Shown piece after piece: positions 1 to 8,723 of a stretch of DNA of 64,000 bases. Under the pieces are notes generated by a model, which worked only from the letters and a program-made list of their open reading frames with translations, ran no database searches and was not told the DNA's origin. Source of the stretch: Methanobrevibacter smithii ATCC 35061. Its GTDB lineage: Archaea; Methanobacteriota; Methanobacteria; Methanobacteriales; Methanobacteriaceae. Every line of letters begins with the position of its first letter. The stretch's first letter is position 1. Position numbers and translations under genes: made by a program. The DNA lies in the NCBI RefSeq assembly GCF_000016525.1, contig NC_009515.1, positions 1,452,501-1,516,500 on the forward strand, read 5' to 3'.

Positions 1-1931
1 ATAATAAGACTGGCTGGAGCCCTCAGGAGCAATTAGATGCCATATTTAAAGCTACTAAACCGTTATATGAAGAAAGAGATTTGATTTTTGATGAAATAGC
101 TAAAGATTTAAGAAAATATGGTATTGTTAAACATAATTTCAATGAGTTAAATAGTAAGTTCAGACAGTATGCAACCCAGTATTTCTATGAAAATGTAGCT
201 CCATTATTATCTCCTCAAATAATTGATTCTTATCATCCTTTCCCTCATATGGCAAATAAAAAGTTATATATTTATTGCATTTTGGAAAGGGGGGCCAGCA
301 AGAAAAAAAATTCAAAAGAATACATTGGATTAATTCCAATTCCATATTCTCTGCCTGATTATGTTAAATTTCCGGATACAAATGAATTTATTTTAATGGA
401 AGATTTGATTTATGCATTTGCTGAAGGTATTTTTACAAATTATAGGGTTAAATACCGGACTGTAGCTGCAGTAACAAGAAATGCAGATATAAACCTTCAA
501 GATACTCCTATTGATGAGGATGAGGATTACAGACATTTCATGAAAAACATTCTTAAAAAAAGAAAAAGGTTGTCACCGATAAGATTGGAGTTTTACAAAA
601 GCAATGATTCCACATACACCAAATATCTTAGAAAAGAATTGGGATTACATAAAAACCAGGTTTTCCTTACACAATCTCCAATAAATCTTGATTTTATTCA
701 TGATTTTATAAAAGAACTTCCTGGTGATGTAACTGATGATTTAACTTTTTTAGAGTTTACTCCTCAAAGGACAAGTCAAATTGACCCAAACAAATCATTG
801 TTTAAGCAATTGGACAAGAAAGATATTTTGTTATTTTATCCATATCAAACAATGGACCATTTCCTTGATTTTTTAAAGGAGGCAGCGAATGATCCTGAAG
901 TTTTATCAATTAAAATAACTTTATATCGTGTTGCAAGAACATCACGAGTTATTAAATATTTGATTGAAGCTTTAGATAATGATAAAGAAGTAACAGTTTT
1001 AATTGAGCTTCGTGCAAGATTTGATGAGAAAAACAATATTCATTATGCAGAATTGCTTGAAGAGGCAGGATGTCAAATATTGTATGGTTTTGTAGATTAT
1101 AAAGTGCACTCTAAAATATGTACTGTAACTAAAAAACATAATGGAACTATAAAGCAGTACACACAAATTGGTACTGGTAATTATAATGAAAAAACAGCAA
1201 GGTTATATGTTGATTATTGTTATTTAACATCCAATCAGGAAATTGGAGATGATGCTACTGAATTCTTTAAAAATTTAGCATTGGCTAATTTACAGGGTCA
1301 TTATAATAAGTTTCTTGTAGCTCCTACTTCTTTAAGGTCAGGAATCATGAATTTGATTGATAAGGAAATAGCTAAAGCTAAAAATAATCAGCCTGCTGAA
1401 ATTTTGATGAAAATGAATTCATTTACAGACAGGAGAATCATTGATAAAATAGCTAAAGCTTCAAAAGCAGGTGTTACAGTAAAAATGATTATTCGTGGAA
1501 TTTGCTGTATTATTCCGGGGCTTAAAGATAAAACAGACAATATTGAAATTCGTGGAATCGTTGGCAGGTATTTGGAACACTCCAGAGTCTATGCTTTTGG
1601 TGTTGGTGAAGACAGGATTTTATATATTTCAAGTGCAGATATGATGACAAGAAACACTGCAAAAAGAGTTGAAATTGCATGTCCTATTGAAGACAAAGCT
1701 ATAAAAGCAAGAATTCTTGAAGATTTGGATATTATGTTAAAAGATGACATCAAAGGCCGTAGAATAAATTCCGACGGGGATTATGAATGCATACAGCAGG
1801 CACGTCATATCAATTCACAGGAATTTTTCCAGCAAAGAGCTATTGATGAAATGAAGGATGTTAAAGTTAAAAAAGATAATCCTAATTTTTTAAATTCTAT
1901 TGTTGATAAAATTAAAAGTATTTTTAATTAA
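1..1931 (+). CDS. ppk1: Polyphosphate kinase 1, 5'-truncated by the window edge
   Basis: Transfers the terminal phosphate of ATP to polyphosphate, and the reverse. The reading frame is open to the left edge (in frame from base 3), and its first residues, NKTGWSPQEQLDAI, are a typical internal PPK1 segment, so the true start lies outside. The TTG at 81 is therefore not the start. Visible family features are the middle-domain block around TLYRVARTSRVIKYLIEAL, the conserved histidine region YKVHSKI (the site usually autophosphorylated) and the second catalytic histidine region YLEHSRVYAFG. About 640 residues are present, against roughly 690 for full PPK1, so only the N-terminal domain edge is missing. 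The gene is followed by a hairpin terminator and stands apart from the ribosomal cluster. Confidence 0.95.
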   Translation, partial: NKTGWSPQEQLDAIFKATKPLYEERDLIFDEIAKDLRKYGIVKHNFNELNSKFRQYATQYFYENVAPLLSPQIIDSYHPFPHMANKKLYIYCILERGASKKKNSKEYIGLIPIPYSLPDYVKFPDTNEFILMEDLIYAFAEGIFTNYRVKYRTVAAVTRNADINLQDTPIDEDEDYRHFMKNILKKRKRLSPIRLEFYKSNDSTYTKYLRKELGLHKNQVFLTQSPINLDFIHDFIKELPGDVTDDLTFLEFTPQRTSQIDPNKSLFKQLDKKDILLFYPYQTMDHFLDFLKEAANDPEVLSIKITLYRVARTSRVIKYLIEALDNDKEVTVLIELRARFDEKNNIHYAELLEEAGCQILYGFVDYKVHSKICTVTKKHNGTIKQYTQIGTGNYNEKTARLYVDYCYLTSNQEIGDDATEFFKNLALANLQGHYNKFLVAPTSLRSGIMNLIDKEIAKAKNNQPAEILMKMNSFTDRRIIDKIAKASKAGVTVKMIIRGICCIIPGLKDKTDNIEIRGIVGRYLEHSRVYAFGVGEDRILYISSADMMTRNTAKRVEIACPIEDKAIKARILEDLDIMLKDDIKGRRINSDGDYECIQQARHINSQEFFQQRAIDEMKDVKVKKDNPNFLNSIVDKIKSIFN

Positions 1932-1940
1932 ATAGTTTAT

Positions 1941-1966
1941 AATGAAATTTTTATAAAAATTTCATT
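1941..1966 (+). terminator. Hairpin terminator after ppk1
   Basis: A perfect inverted repeat of 12 bp (AATGAAATTTTT / AAAAATTTCATT) with a 2-base centre begins 9 bases after the ppk1 stop and is followed by a T-rich stretch. It is AT-only in its core, so the stem is weak, but position and symmetry support a 3'-end signal. Confidence 0.6.
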
Positions 1967-2052
1967 TTGATTCCATTTTCTAACAACTTTTAAATTTTAG
2001 AAGTTAGATATGCTATTATTAATCTTATTTTAACTTAAAAAAATCAATACCT

Positions 2053-2059
2053 TTATATA
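2053..2059 (+). promoter_or_regulatory. TATA box upstream of tRNA-Ser
   Basis: TTATATA lies about 100 bases before the tRNA. If used, transcription would start near 2083, giving a leader that contains two inverted repeats. A second weaker box (TTATTATA, about 2125-2131) sits at the distance expected for a transcript starting directly at the tRNA, so the actual start is uncertain. Confidence 0.4.
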
Positions 2060-2081
2060 GGTAGAAAATTAAATATATTGT

Positions 2082-2134
2082 TATCATGTTAATTAGTGTT
2101 TAACATGATAGGCTAAGTATTTTTTATTATACTT
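2082..2134 (+). other. Two consecutive inverted repeats before tRNA-Ser
   Basis: The first is a perfect 10-bp inverted repeat, TATCATGTTA (2082-2091) and TAACATGATA (2101-2110). The second is AAGTAT (2115-2120) and ATACTT (2129-2134) separated by a T-rich loop, with the pairing extendable through flanking GCT/AGC. They lie between the TATA box and the tRNA. They could be the folded 5' leader of the tRNA transcript, a separate small RNA, or a protein-binding site. No known family is recognised. Confidence 0.45.
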
Positions 2135-2155
2135 GGAGCTATTTTAAGCAATAAT

Positions 2156-2240
2156 GCCGAGATAGTCTAGCCTGGTAAGGCGCGAGACTGGAAATCTCGT
2201 GGGAGCTTTTCCCTCCTGGGTTCAAATCCCAGTCTCGGCG
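2156..2240 (+). tRNA. tRNA-Ser (anticodon GGA)
   Basis: The acceptor stem pairs GCCGAGA (2156-2162) with TCTCGGC (2233-2239), with discriminator G at 2240. The anticodon arm is CGAGA-CTGGAAA-TCTCG with anticodon GGA at 2190-2192, reading serine UCC/UCU codons. A long variable arm (GGGA...TCCC) marks it as class II, as expected for serine. The T arm is CTGGG-TTCAAAT-CCCAG. No intron is seen, and the 3' CCA is not encoded; the next bases are GTTTATT. A T-rich run downstream probably ends the transcript. Confidence 0.97.
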
Positions 2241-2361
2241 TTTATTAGTTTTTAACATACGATTTTTTAATTATTTTTTTCACGATTATTAAATTATTTG
2301 TTAAACTGATATTTTGCACTCTTAGTTGTAAATACTAAGTTTTAAATTGTTGAAAGAACTG

Positions 2362-2412
2362 TGTTTTGAAATCAAAACATTTGAATCTATTACTTTTGCG
2401 TCTCGTAGATTC
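2362..2412 (+). promoter_or_regulatory. Structured leader before the S13 operon
   Basis: Two perfect hairpins stand back to back directly before the ribosome-binding site of rpsM: TGTTTTGA/TCAAAACA (2362-2369 and 2372-2379), and GAATCTA/TAGATTC (2383-2389 and 2406-2412). The ribosome-binding site GGAGGT is at 2424-2429. Bacterial alpha operons with the same gene content are controlled by S4 binding a folded S13 leader, so an analogous autoregulatory element is possible here. That role is inference; the hairpins are seen directly. Confidence 0.5.
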
Positions 2413-2435
2413 GCTCTATAAATGGAGGTTATTTA

Positions 2436-2879
2436 ATGGAAGACGACTTTAAGCACTTGGTGCGTATTTCTAGAAAGGATGTAGATGGTAATAAAACCAT
2501 TGAACAAGCTTTAACCGAAATCAAAGGTGTTGGAATATCTTTATCCACAACTATGTGCCGTACTTTAGATTTAGATTCTGAAGCTCAAATCGGTTATATC
2601 GCTGATGAAGATGTTTTAAAAATTGAAGAAATTTTAGAAAACCCACAGAAATTTAATATTCCTAATTGGATGTTAAACCGTAGGGAAGACTATGAAACTG
2701 GTGAAAATATTCATTTAATTGAATCAGATCTTGACATGACTTTAAGAGATGATTTAAACAGAATGAAGAAAACCAGAAGTTACAAAGGTAGAAGACACGA
2801 AGCAGGTTTACCTGTTAGAGGTCAAAGAACTAAATCTACTTTCAGGAACAGTTCTTCAGTTGGTGTAAAACGTTCATAA
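2436..2879 (+). CDS. rpsM: 30S ribosomal protein S13 (uS13)
   Basis: Small-subunit head protein that contacts the P-site tRNA and the 50S subunit. The 147 residues show the archaeal form: an N-terminal [22 protein letters not shown] segment typical of uS13, the helix-two-turn-helix part [13 protein letters not shown], and a basic C-terminal tail with [20 protein letters not shown] and KSTFRN. The ATG at 2436 is preceded by GGAGGT at good spacing. It is the first gene of a plus-strand operon with rpsD, rpsK and RNA polymerase subunit D, in the usual archaeal order. A structured leader precedes it. Confidence 0.97.
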   Translation: MEDDFKHLVRISRKDVDGNKTIEQALTEIKGVGISLSTTMCRTLDLDSEAQIGYIADEDVLKIEEILENPQKFNIPNWMLNRREDYETGENIHLIESDLDMTLRDDLNRMKKTRSYKGRRHEAGLPVRGQRTKSTFRNSSSVGVKRS

Positions 2880-2970
2880 GCATGAGAACTTTTTTTATAA
2901 TTAATATTACTCAATAATTTTTTTACAATGATAGTATTAATTTAATTATTTTTATAAAGGAGATGTTTTA

Positions 2971-3507
2971 ATGGGACAACCTAGAAAATCAAGGAAAAAG
3001 TATAATACACCGCCACATCCTTGGAATGCAGAAAGAATCAAAAATGAAAATAAATTGATGACTAAATACGGCTTAAAAAACAAAAAAGAAATTTGGAAAG
3101 CTGATACTTTAGTTAGAAGATACAGTAGGGAAGCAAGATACCTACTCGGGTTCGATATGGACCAAATGCAAGATGAAAAATTAGAATTATTAGGACACTT
3201 AGCTAGAACCGGTGTTTTGCCTGAAGGTGCAGCACTTGAAGAAGTCTTAAACTTAACTGTTGAAGATATCTTAAGAAGAAGATTACAAACTATTGTTTAC
3301 AAAAAAGGTTTAGCTCGTACTCCTAAAGAAGCTAGAATGTTTGTTGTACATGGTCACATAACTTTAAACGGTAAAAAAATCAATTCACCAAGTTATGTTG
3401 TATTAAAAGGCCAAGAAGATGAAATTGGATTTTATCCATCATCACCTGTAGCTAAACAGATTGAAGAGTACAATAAAAACAAAAATGAAAAAGCTACTGA
3501 GGAATAA
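2971..3507 (+). CDS. rpsD: 30S ribosomal protein S4 (uS4)
   Basis: Primary 16S-rRNA-binding protein of the small-subunit body. At 178 residues it is of normal archaeal length (shorter than bacterial S4 and lacking the long N-terminal domain). It starts [18 protein letters not shown], characteristic of the archaeal and eukaryal form. The S4 RNA-binding domain is in the second half ([20 protein letters not shown], then [13 protein letters not shown]). AGGAGATG lies just before the ATG. It follows rpsM after a 91-bp AT-rich gap and precedes rpsK by 11 bp. In bacteria S4 represses the equivalent operon; nothing here tests that. Confidence 0.97.
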
Positions 3508-3518
3508 AGGGTGTAATT

Positions 3519-3911
3519 ATGGCAAAAGATGAAAAATGGGGTATAGCTAATATTTACTCATCATACAATAACACTATTATTACTGTAACAGATATTACTG
3601 GTGCTGAAACCATTTCCCAATGGTCAGGTGGTAAAGTTGTTCGTGCAGATAGACAACAAGCTTCACCTTTCGCAGCTATGGCTGCAGCAACTAGAATAGC
3701 TGATGATGCTAAAGAAAAAGGATTTGTTGGCTTACATATTAGAGTAAGAGCTCCTGGTGGAAACGGACACAGAAGTCCAGGACCTGGTGCACAAGCTACT
3801 ATTCGTGCTTTAGCAAGAGCTGGAATTAAAATTGGTAAAATAGAAGATATCACTCCTATTCCTCACGACGGTACTGGAAGACCTGGTGGTAAAAGAGGAA
3901 GAAGAGTCTAA
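3519..3911 (+). CDS. rpsK: 30S ribosomal protein S11 (uS11)
   Basis: Platform protein of the small subunit, close to the 3' end of 16S rRNA and the mRNA exit. The 130-residue sequence begins [19 protein letters not shown] and carries the hallmark [17 protein letters not shown] and [19 protein letters not shown] blocks, ending in the basic [11 protein letters not shown] tail. It has a GTG-rich upstream site (GGGTG), an 11-bp gap after rpsD and a 12-bp gap before the RNA polymerase gene, so it is co-transcribed with both. Confidence 0.98.
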   Translation: MAKDEKWGIANIYSSYNNTIITVTDITGAETISQWSGGKVVRADRQQASPFAAMAAATRIADDAKEKGFVGLHIRVRAPGGNGHRSPGPGAQATIRALARAGIKIGKIEDITPIPHDGTGRPGGKRGRRV

Positions 3912-3923
3912 GAAGGGTTTAAT

Positions 3924-4748
3924 ATGGAGATAGAAGTTAAAAGTCAAACAGATGATGAAATTGTTTTCATTGTCCGTGATGCAGAAGTACCTTTTATTAA
4001 TGCTATTAGAAGGTGTGCAATGGTAAATGTACCTAAAATAGCTATTGAAGATGTAAATATCATGAGAAATGATTCAGCTATGTTTAATGAGGTACTTGCT
4101 CATAGGCTTGGTTTAACTCCTTTAGTTTCTAACATGGATGCAATTGAAGGTTTACCTTTACCTGGTGATGATGATTACGAGGAAAACAATAGTGTCATGT
4201 TTTCTTTAAAAGAAGAAGGACCTAAAGTTGTTTATTCTAAGGATTTAATATCTTCAGACTCAAAAATTAAACCAGTATATGATACCATTCCTTTAGTAAA
4301 ACTTAAAGAAGGCGAAAAACTCAATATTGAAGCAGTTGCAAAAGTTGGATATGGAAAAGAACATGCTAAATGGATGCCAACTACTGTATGTGTTTATAAA
4401 CAATATCCTGAAATCACTTTTAATGAGGATGTGGGAATTGATTATGAATGTGCTGATGCATGCCCAAGAGGTGTTTTAAAATCTGATAAAAGATCCAAAG
4501 AGATTAAGATTTTAGACATTGAAGACTGTGCTATGTGTAAAAGCTGTGTAAGAGCTTCAATTAGAAATGCACAATCTGAAGGAAAAGATGAAAGCTACAT
4601 CAATGTAGGATATCATGAAAATGATTTTATATTTAGAATAGAAACTGATGGATCAATGCCTCCTAAAGAAGTTTTATTGCAAGCTTGCGATGAATTAGGT
4701 GAAAAAGCAGATAAGTTTATCAGATTTAGTGAAGGAGGAAGTAAATAA
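3924..4748 (+). CDS. rpo3: DNA-directed RNA polymerase subunit D (Rpo3) with an Fe-S domain
   Basis: Homologue of bacterial alpha and eukaryotic RPB3; with Rpo11 it forms the assembly platform of archaeal RNA polymerase. The N-terminal dimerisation domain is recognisable in FINAIRRCAMVNVPKIAIEDV and LAHRLGLTPLVS. A ferredoxin-like insertion at about residues 170-210 contains C-x3-CP and C-x2-C-x2-C (YECADACPRG and CAMCKSC). The fourth cysteine of the second motif is replaced, and the first motif lacks its early cysteines, so one [4Fe-4S] cluster rather than two is expected. The gene overlaps the next start by one base (TAATG), which suggests translational coupling. Confidence 0.96.
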   Translation: MEIEVKSQTDDEIVFIVRDAEVPFINAIRRCAMVNVPKIAIEDVNIMRNDSAMFNEVLAHRLGLTPLVSNMDAIEGLPLPGDDDYEENNSVMFSLKEEGPKVVYSKDLISSDSKIKPVYDTIPLVKLKEGEKLNIEAVAKVGYGKEHAKWMPTTVCVYKQYPEITFNEDVGIDYECADACPRGVLKSDKRSKEIKILDIEDCAMCKSCVRASIRNAQSEGKDESYINVGYHENDFIFRIETDGSMPPKEVLLQACDELGEKADKFIRFSEGGSK

Positions 4749-5113
4749 TGGTTAAGAAAATTATCAAAACAAATCCTAACCTTATTGAACTTATTAATAA
4801 ACTTAATAAAAAATCAAAAACAGAAAATGCAGCTATTTGGAAAGATGTTGCTAATAGACTTGGAAGGTCTAACAGAAGAACTGCAGAAGTTAATTTATCA
4901 GATATTGCAAGGTATGCAAATGCTGATGAAACTGTTTTAGTACCTGGAAAAGTATTATCTAACGGTGATTTAACAGAAAAAGTAAATGTTGCAGCATTTA
5001 AATTCTCACAAAAAGCACAAGAAAAAATTGAAAGTGCTGGTGGAGAATGTGTCTCAATTGATGATATAATGGAATCTAATCCAAAAGGAAGCAACATTAG
5101 AATCATGGAATAA
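4748..5113 (+). CDS. rpl18e: 50S ribosomal protein L18e (eL18)
   Basis: Archaeal/eukaryal-specific large-subunit protein with no bacterial counterpart. The 121 residues include AIWKDVANRLGRSNRRTAEV, LSDIARYANADETVLVPGKVLSNG and VAAFKFSQKAQEKI, a standard eL18 pattern. The start ATG shares a base with the stop of the RNA polymerase subunit gene, and the ribosome-binding site GAAGGAGG lies inside that gene's end. It stands in the conserved rpo3-L18e-L13-S9 string. Confidence 0.96.
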   Translation: MVKKIIKTNPNLIELINKLNKKSKTENAAIWKDVANRLGRSNRRTAEVNLSDIARYANADETVLVPGKVLSNGDLTEKVNVAAFKFSQKAQEKIESAGGECVSIDDIMESNPKGSNIRIME

Positions 5114-5131
5114 GATGGATGTGTTGTTATT

Positions 5132-5554
5132 ATGATTATTGACGGAGAAGGATGCGTTTTAGGAAGATTAGCTAGTGTAACTAGTAAAAATCTCTTAGAA
5201 GGCGAAGAAGTAGTAATTCTTAATGCTGAAAAGATTATGATTACTGGTAATAAGGATTGGGCTTATGCAAAATACAAACAAAGAGTAGACAGAGCAAGTA
5301 TCTCTAACCCTCGTGATTTAGGTCCTAAATATCCTAGAAGACCAGACGATATATTCAGAAGAACTGTAAGAGGAATGTTACCTTATAAAAAATCTAAAGG
5401 TAGAGTTGCTTTCAAAGGTTTAAAAGCATATGTTGGTGTACCTGAAGAATATGCTGATGCTGATCTTGTTGCAGTTCCTGAAGCAGAGTACAACAACCTT
5501 AAAAAAGGTATTGAATTAGGTGAAGTTTCTAAACTTTTAGGAGCTACCTTTTAG
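5132..5554 (+). CDS. rplM: 50S ribosomal protein L13 (uL13)
   Basis: Early-assembly large-subunit protein. The 140 residues start [20 protein letters not shown] and contain [35 protein letters not shown] and [21 protein letters not shown] split over the C-terminal half, typical of archaeal uL13. It is spaced 18 bp after rpl18e and 18 bp before rpsI, forming the L13-S9 pair found in all domains. Confidence 0.97.
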   Translation: MIIDGEGCVLGRLASVTSKNLLEGEEVVILNAEKIMITGNKDWAYAKYKQRVDRASISNPRDLGPKYPRRPDDIFRRTVRGMLPYKKSKGRVAFKGLKAYVGVPEEYADADLVAVPEAEYNNLKKGIELGEVSKLLGATF

Positions 5555-5572
5555 ATAAGTGGGTGTGTGATT

Positions 5573-5974
5573 ATGGTTAAAGTTATTCATACAAGTGGAA
5601 AACGTAAAACAGCTATCGCAAGAGGTACTGTTCAAGAAGGTACTGGTAAAGTAAGAATAAACAGAGTTCCTTTAGAACTTTACTCCCCAGAACTCGCTAA
5701 CTTAAAATTACAAGAACCATTAACCTTAGCTGGAGATTTAGCTAATGAAGTGGATATTAACATCCATGTTGTTGGTGGAGGAGTAATGGGTCAAGCTGAA
5801 GCTGCACGTATGGTAATTGCTAAAGGACTTGTACAATGGTCTCAAGATATGAATTTAAAAGATAAATTCATACACTACGACAGAACTATGTTAGTAGGTG
5901 ACCCAAGACGTTCAGAACCTAAAAAATATGGTGGTCCTGGAGCAAGAGCACGTAAACAAAAAAGTTACAGATAA
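5573..5974 (+). CDS. rpsI: 30S ribosomal protein S9 (uS9)
   Basis: Small-subunit head protein whose C-terminal tail reaches the P-site tRNA anticodon. I chose the ATG at 5573 ([18 protein letters not shown], 133 residues) over the in-frame GTG at 5567, because the GGTG ribosome-binding site at 5562-5565 would be too close to the GTG. The family pattern is clear: [10 protein letters not shown] at the start, [19 protein letters not shown] in the middle, and the basic end [17 protein letters not shown]. It pairs with rplM. Confidence 0.97.
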   Translation: MVKVIHTSGKRKTAIARGTVQEGTGKVRINRVPLELYSPELANLKLQEPLTLAGDLANEVDINIHVVGGGVMGQAEAARMVIAKGLVQWSQDMNLKDKFIHYDRTMLVGDPRRSEPKKYGGPGARARKQKSYR

Positions 5975-6025
5975 TTTTTCTGTAATTTTATAATTTTTAT
6001 TTAAAAAATTAAAAAGATGATATAA

Positions 6026-6196
6026 ATGATTCCTATAAGATGCTTAAGTTGTGGAAAACCAGTATCAGCTTACTTTGATGAATATAATAAAAGATTAGCT
6101 GCCGGTGAAAAATCAAAAGATATCTTAGATGACTTAGGCTTAAACAGATATTGTTGTAGAAGAATGTTAATTTCTCATGTTGAAACATGGGAATAG
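6026..6196 (+). CDS. rpo10: DNA-directed RNA polymerase subunit N (Rpo10)
   Basis: A 56-residue zinc-binding subunit, homologue of eukaryotic RPB10, that helps assemble the Rpo3/Rpo11 platform. It begins MIPIRCLSCGKPVSAYFDEY and shows the diagnostic C-x2-C near the N-terminus and the adjacent CC pair (NRYCCRRMLISHVE), which together bind zinc in an unusual four-cysteine fold. The ending HVETWE is normal. It lies 51 bp after rpsI and before Rpo6, the standard archaeal order. Confidence 0.95.
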   Translation: MIPIRCLSCGKPVSAYFDEYNKRLAAGEKSKDILDDLGLNRYCCRRMLISHVETWE

Positions 6197-6280
6197 GTTT
6201 TTACAAGTTGTAGGGATATATTTTTACTTATAAAATTAATCTTGGTAAACGGTAATACCTAAAAAATGGAAGTAATATTC

Positions 6281-6463
6281 ATGACTACAGAAAATTTAAC
6301 AAGGTTTGAAAGAGCTAGACTTCTTGGAGCTAGAGCAATTCAGATTTCAATGGGTGCTAAACCATTAGTGGAGATTGGTGACTCATTGGATCCTATTGAT
6401 ATAGCTTATGAAGAACTCAAAGCTGGAGTTTTACCATTAGATGTAATAAGATATGATGAATAA
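6281..6463 (+). CDS. rpo6: DNA-directed RNA polymerase subunit K (Rpo6)
   Basis: Homologue of bacterial omega and eukaryotic RPB6, which clamps the largest polymerase subunit. From the ATG at 6281 the 60-residue protein starts [19 protein letters not shown], and it contains the conserved [16 protein letters not shown] segment. An upstream in-frame ATG at 6266 would add five residues (MEVIF); I prefer 6281 because family members start at MTTENLT, but the upstream start cannot be excluded. It follows Rpo10 and ends in a small inverted repeat. Confidence 0.93.
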   Translation: MTTENLTRFERARLLGARAIQISMGAKPLVEIGDSLDPIDIAYEELKAGVLPLDVIRYDE

Positions 6464-6482
6464 ATAGTTTATTCTATTTATT
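6459..6482 (+). terminator. Weak hairpin after Rpo6
   Basis: An inverted repeat AATAAATAG / CTATTTATT (6459-6467 and 6474-6482) overlaps the Rpo6 stop codon and is followed by T-rich sequence. It is AT-rich and therefore weak; it may mark a partial transcript end before enolase. Confidence 0.35.
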
Positions 6483-6602
6483 TCATTATTAAATTATTTA
6501 AAAAAAATAAAAAATACCAACATAACTCTATAAAGAAATTTACTAATTTTTTATGAGTATAGGTTATATGGTAATAAATTAATTGACACTGAGGTGTTTT
6601 TT

Positions 6603-7847
6603 TTGGATAGTATAATAGAAGATGTCCAGGTTCGTAAGATTTTGGACAGCAGAGGAAACCCAACTGTTGAAGTAGATGTAATTACTTGGAACGGGTTTGG
6701 TAGAGCTGCTGCACCAAGTGGGGCAAGTACTGGTTCAAGAGAAGTAGTATCATTCCCTGAAGGTGGAGTGGACGTAATTGTAAGTGAAATTGAAGACATT
6801 ATCGCTTCTGAACTTATTGGAATGGATGCTGAAGATATAGCTACTATTGATGAAGTTTTAAGAGAAGTCGATGGAACTGACAATCTTTCAGCTATTGGTG
6901 GTAACACTACTGTAGCTGTTTCCATGGCTGTAGCTAAAGCAGCTGCTGCATCATATAACATGCCGTTATACAAATTTTTAGGAGGAAACTTAGTAAATGA
7001 ATTACCTTTCCCTCTCGGAAATATGATGAATGGTGGAGCACATGCAGGAGTTAATGCACCAGATATTCAGGAATTTTTAGTAGTTCCTGTCGGTGCAAAA
7101 AATATGGTTGAAGCAGTATTTGCAAATTCAAGTGTTCACAAAAGATTAAAAGAATTAATCCAAACCAAAGACTCCAATTTCACTGGTGGAAAAGGAGACG
7201 AAGGTGGATGGGTACCTAACATTACTAATGATGCTGCTTTGGAAATTCAAGCTCAGGCATGTGAAGAAGTTGGTGATGAACTTGGTATTGAAATCAGACC
7301 TTCCTTAGATATGGCTGCTTCTGAATTATGGAATGCAGATGAACAGAAATATATTTATGCTCAAGATGGTATCAAAAGAGATACTGGAGATCAAATTGAC
7401 TTTGTAAAAGACATTATTGAAACTTACAACATGTTTTATGTAGAAGACCCATTTGACGAGTCTGATTTTGACGGATTTGCTCAATTAACTTCTAAAGTTG
7501 GAGACAAATGTCTTATTTGTGGTGACGATTTATTCGTAACTAACAAAGAAATTTTAGCTAAAGGTATTGAAATGAATGCGGCTAATGCAATCATTATTAA
7601 ACCAAATCAAATAGGTTCTTTATCTGAAACTTATGCTACTGTAAAATTAGCTAAAGAAAATGATATTGTACCTGTTGTTTCCCACAGGTCTGGTGAAACT
7701 ACTGATGCAACTATTGCTCATTTGGCTGTTGGTTTCGGTTCTCCTATGATTAAAACCGGAGCTATCGGTGGAGAAAGAATAGCTAAATTAAACGAGCTCA
7801 TCCGTATTGAAGAAGAACTTCCTAATCCAAAAATGGGTGAATTTTAG
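6603..7847 (+). CDS. eno: Enolase (phosphopyruvate hydratase)
   Basis: Interconverts 2-phosphoglycerate and phosphoenolpyruvate, used mainly for gluconeogenesis in methanogens. I chose the TTG at 6603 ([19 protein letters not shown], 414 residues): GAGGTG at 6591-6596 is its ribosome-binding site, which excludes the GTG at 6594 lying inside that site. Family motifs include [15 protein letters not shown], the metal and catalytic region [21 protein letters not shown] and [18 protein letters not shown]. Length is normal. The gene belongs to the conserved Rpo10-Rpo6-eno-ferredoxin-S2 string. Confidence 0.97.
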   Translation: MDSIIEDVQVRKILDSRGNPTVEVDVITWNGFGRAAAPSGASTGSREVVSFPEGGVDVIVSEIEDIIASELIGMDAEDIATIDEVLREVDGTDNLSAIGGNTTVAVSMAVAKAAAASYNMPLYKFLGGNLVNELPFPLGNMMNGGAHAGVNAPDIQEFLVVPVGAKNMVEAVFANSSVHKRLKELIQTKDSNFTGGKGDEGGWVPNITNDAALEIQAQACEEVGDELGIEIRPSLDMAASELWNADEQKYIYAQDGIKRDTGDQIDFVKDIIETYNMFYVEDPFDESDFDGFAQLTSKVGDKCLICGDDLFVTNKEILAKGIEMNAANAIIIKPNQIGSLSETYATVKLAKENDIVPVVSHRSGETTDATIAHLAVGFGSPMIKTGAIGGERIAKLNELIRIEEELPNPKMGEF

Positions 7848-7870
7848 ACAAGCTTATTGGAGATTTGGAT

Positions 7871-8065
7871 ATGCCTATTGTAACTATTAATTATGATAAG
7901 TGTAAAGGTATTGATTGTGCAGAATGTGTTGACGTTTGCCCAATGGAAGTTTTAGTTCTTGAAGGGGACAAAGTTGAAATTGTAGATCCTGAAGACTGCA
8001 GTTTCTGTGAAGTTTGTATGGATGTCTGTCCTGAAGAATGTGTCAATGTTGAAGATGATGATTAA
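7871..8065 (+). CDS. 2[4Fe-4S] ferredoxin
   Basis: A small electron carrier of 64 residues, starting MPIVTINYDKC at the ATG 7871 (GGAGA at 7859-7863 is the ribosome-binding site; the upstream TTG at 7865 is too close). It has two cysteine motifs: C-KGID-CAEC-VDV-CP, in which the first spacing is longer than the usual two residues, and the regular CSFCEVCMDVCP. It is very acidic at the end. The same ferredoxin sits between eno and rpsB in related methanogens, suggesting a conserved but unassigned role. The partner is not evident. Confidence 0.9.
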   Translation: MPIVTINYDKCKGIDCAECVDVCPMEVLVLEGDKVEIVDPEDCSFCEVCMDVCPEECVNVEDDD

Positions 8066-8117
8066 ATTTATTTAAAAAAAATTATTAAAATATATTATTA
8101 AATTAAGGTGATTAATT

Positions 8118-8714
8118 ATGTCCGAACTTTTAATTGAATTAGATAACTACTTAGCAGCAGGTTTACATATCGGAACCCAACAAAAAACCAGCGATATGGA
8201 AAAATACATATTCAGAGTAAGATCTGATGGTTTATATGTATTAGATATTCAAAAAACTGATGAAAGAATTAGACAAATTGCTAAACTCTTAGCAAGATAC
8301 GACCCAGAAGATATTTTAGTAGTAGCTACCAGACAATACGGTCAAGCTCCTGTTAAAAAATTCGGTGAAGTTACCGGTGCAAAAACCATTCCTGGCAGAT
8401 TCATTCCTGGAACCTTAACTAATCCAACTTATGCAAAATTCATTGAACCAAAAATTATTGTAGTAACTGACCCAAGGTCCGATGCACAAGCAGTTCTTGA
8501 ATCTAAACAAAACGGAATTCCTGTAATTGCATTATGTGATACTGAAAACTTACTCAGTTTTGTTGATATTGCTATTCCTGTAAACAACAAAGGTAGAAAA
8601 GCTATTGCTTTAGTTTACTGGTTACTTGCTAGACAAATCTTAAGGGAAAGAGGTACCATTCCTGAAGATGGTGACTTAGATATTGAAGCTACTGACTTTG
8701 AACTTAAATTTTAA
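8118..8714 (+). CDS. rpsB: 30S ribosomal protein S2 (uS2)
   Basis: Late-assembling small-subunit protein between head and body. The 198 residues begin [20 protein letters not shown] and contain [47 protein letters not shown] and [15 protein letters not shown], all standard for archaeal uS2 (shorter than the bacterial form). AAGGTGAT precedes the ATG. It is tightly followed by the MEMO gene. Confidence 0.97.
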   Translation: MSELLIELDNYLAAGLHIGTQQKTSDMEKYIFRVRSDGLYVLDIQKTDERIRQIAKLLARYDPEDILVVATRQYGQAPVKKFGEVTGAKTIPGRFIPGTLTNPTYAKFIEPKIIVVTDPRSDAQAVLESKQNGIPVIALCDTENLLSFVDIAIPVNNKGRKAIALVYWLLARQILRERGTIPEDGDLDIEATDFELKF

Positions 8715-8723
8715 GTGAGTTTT

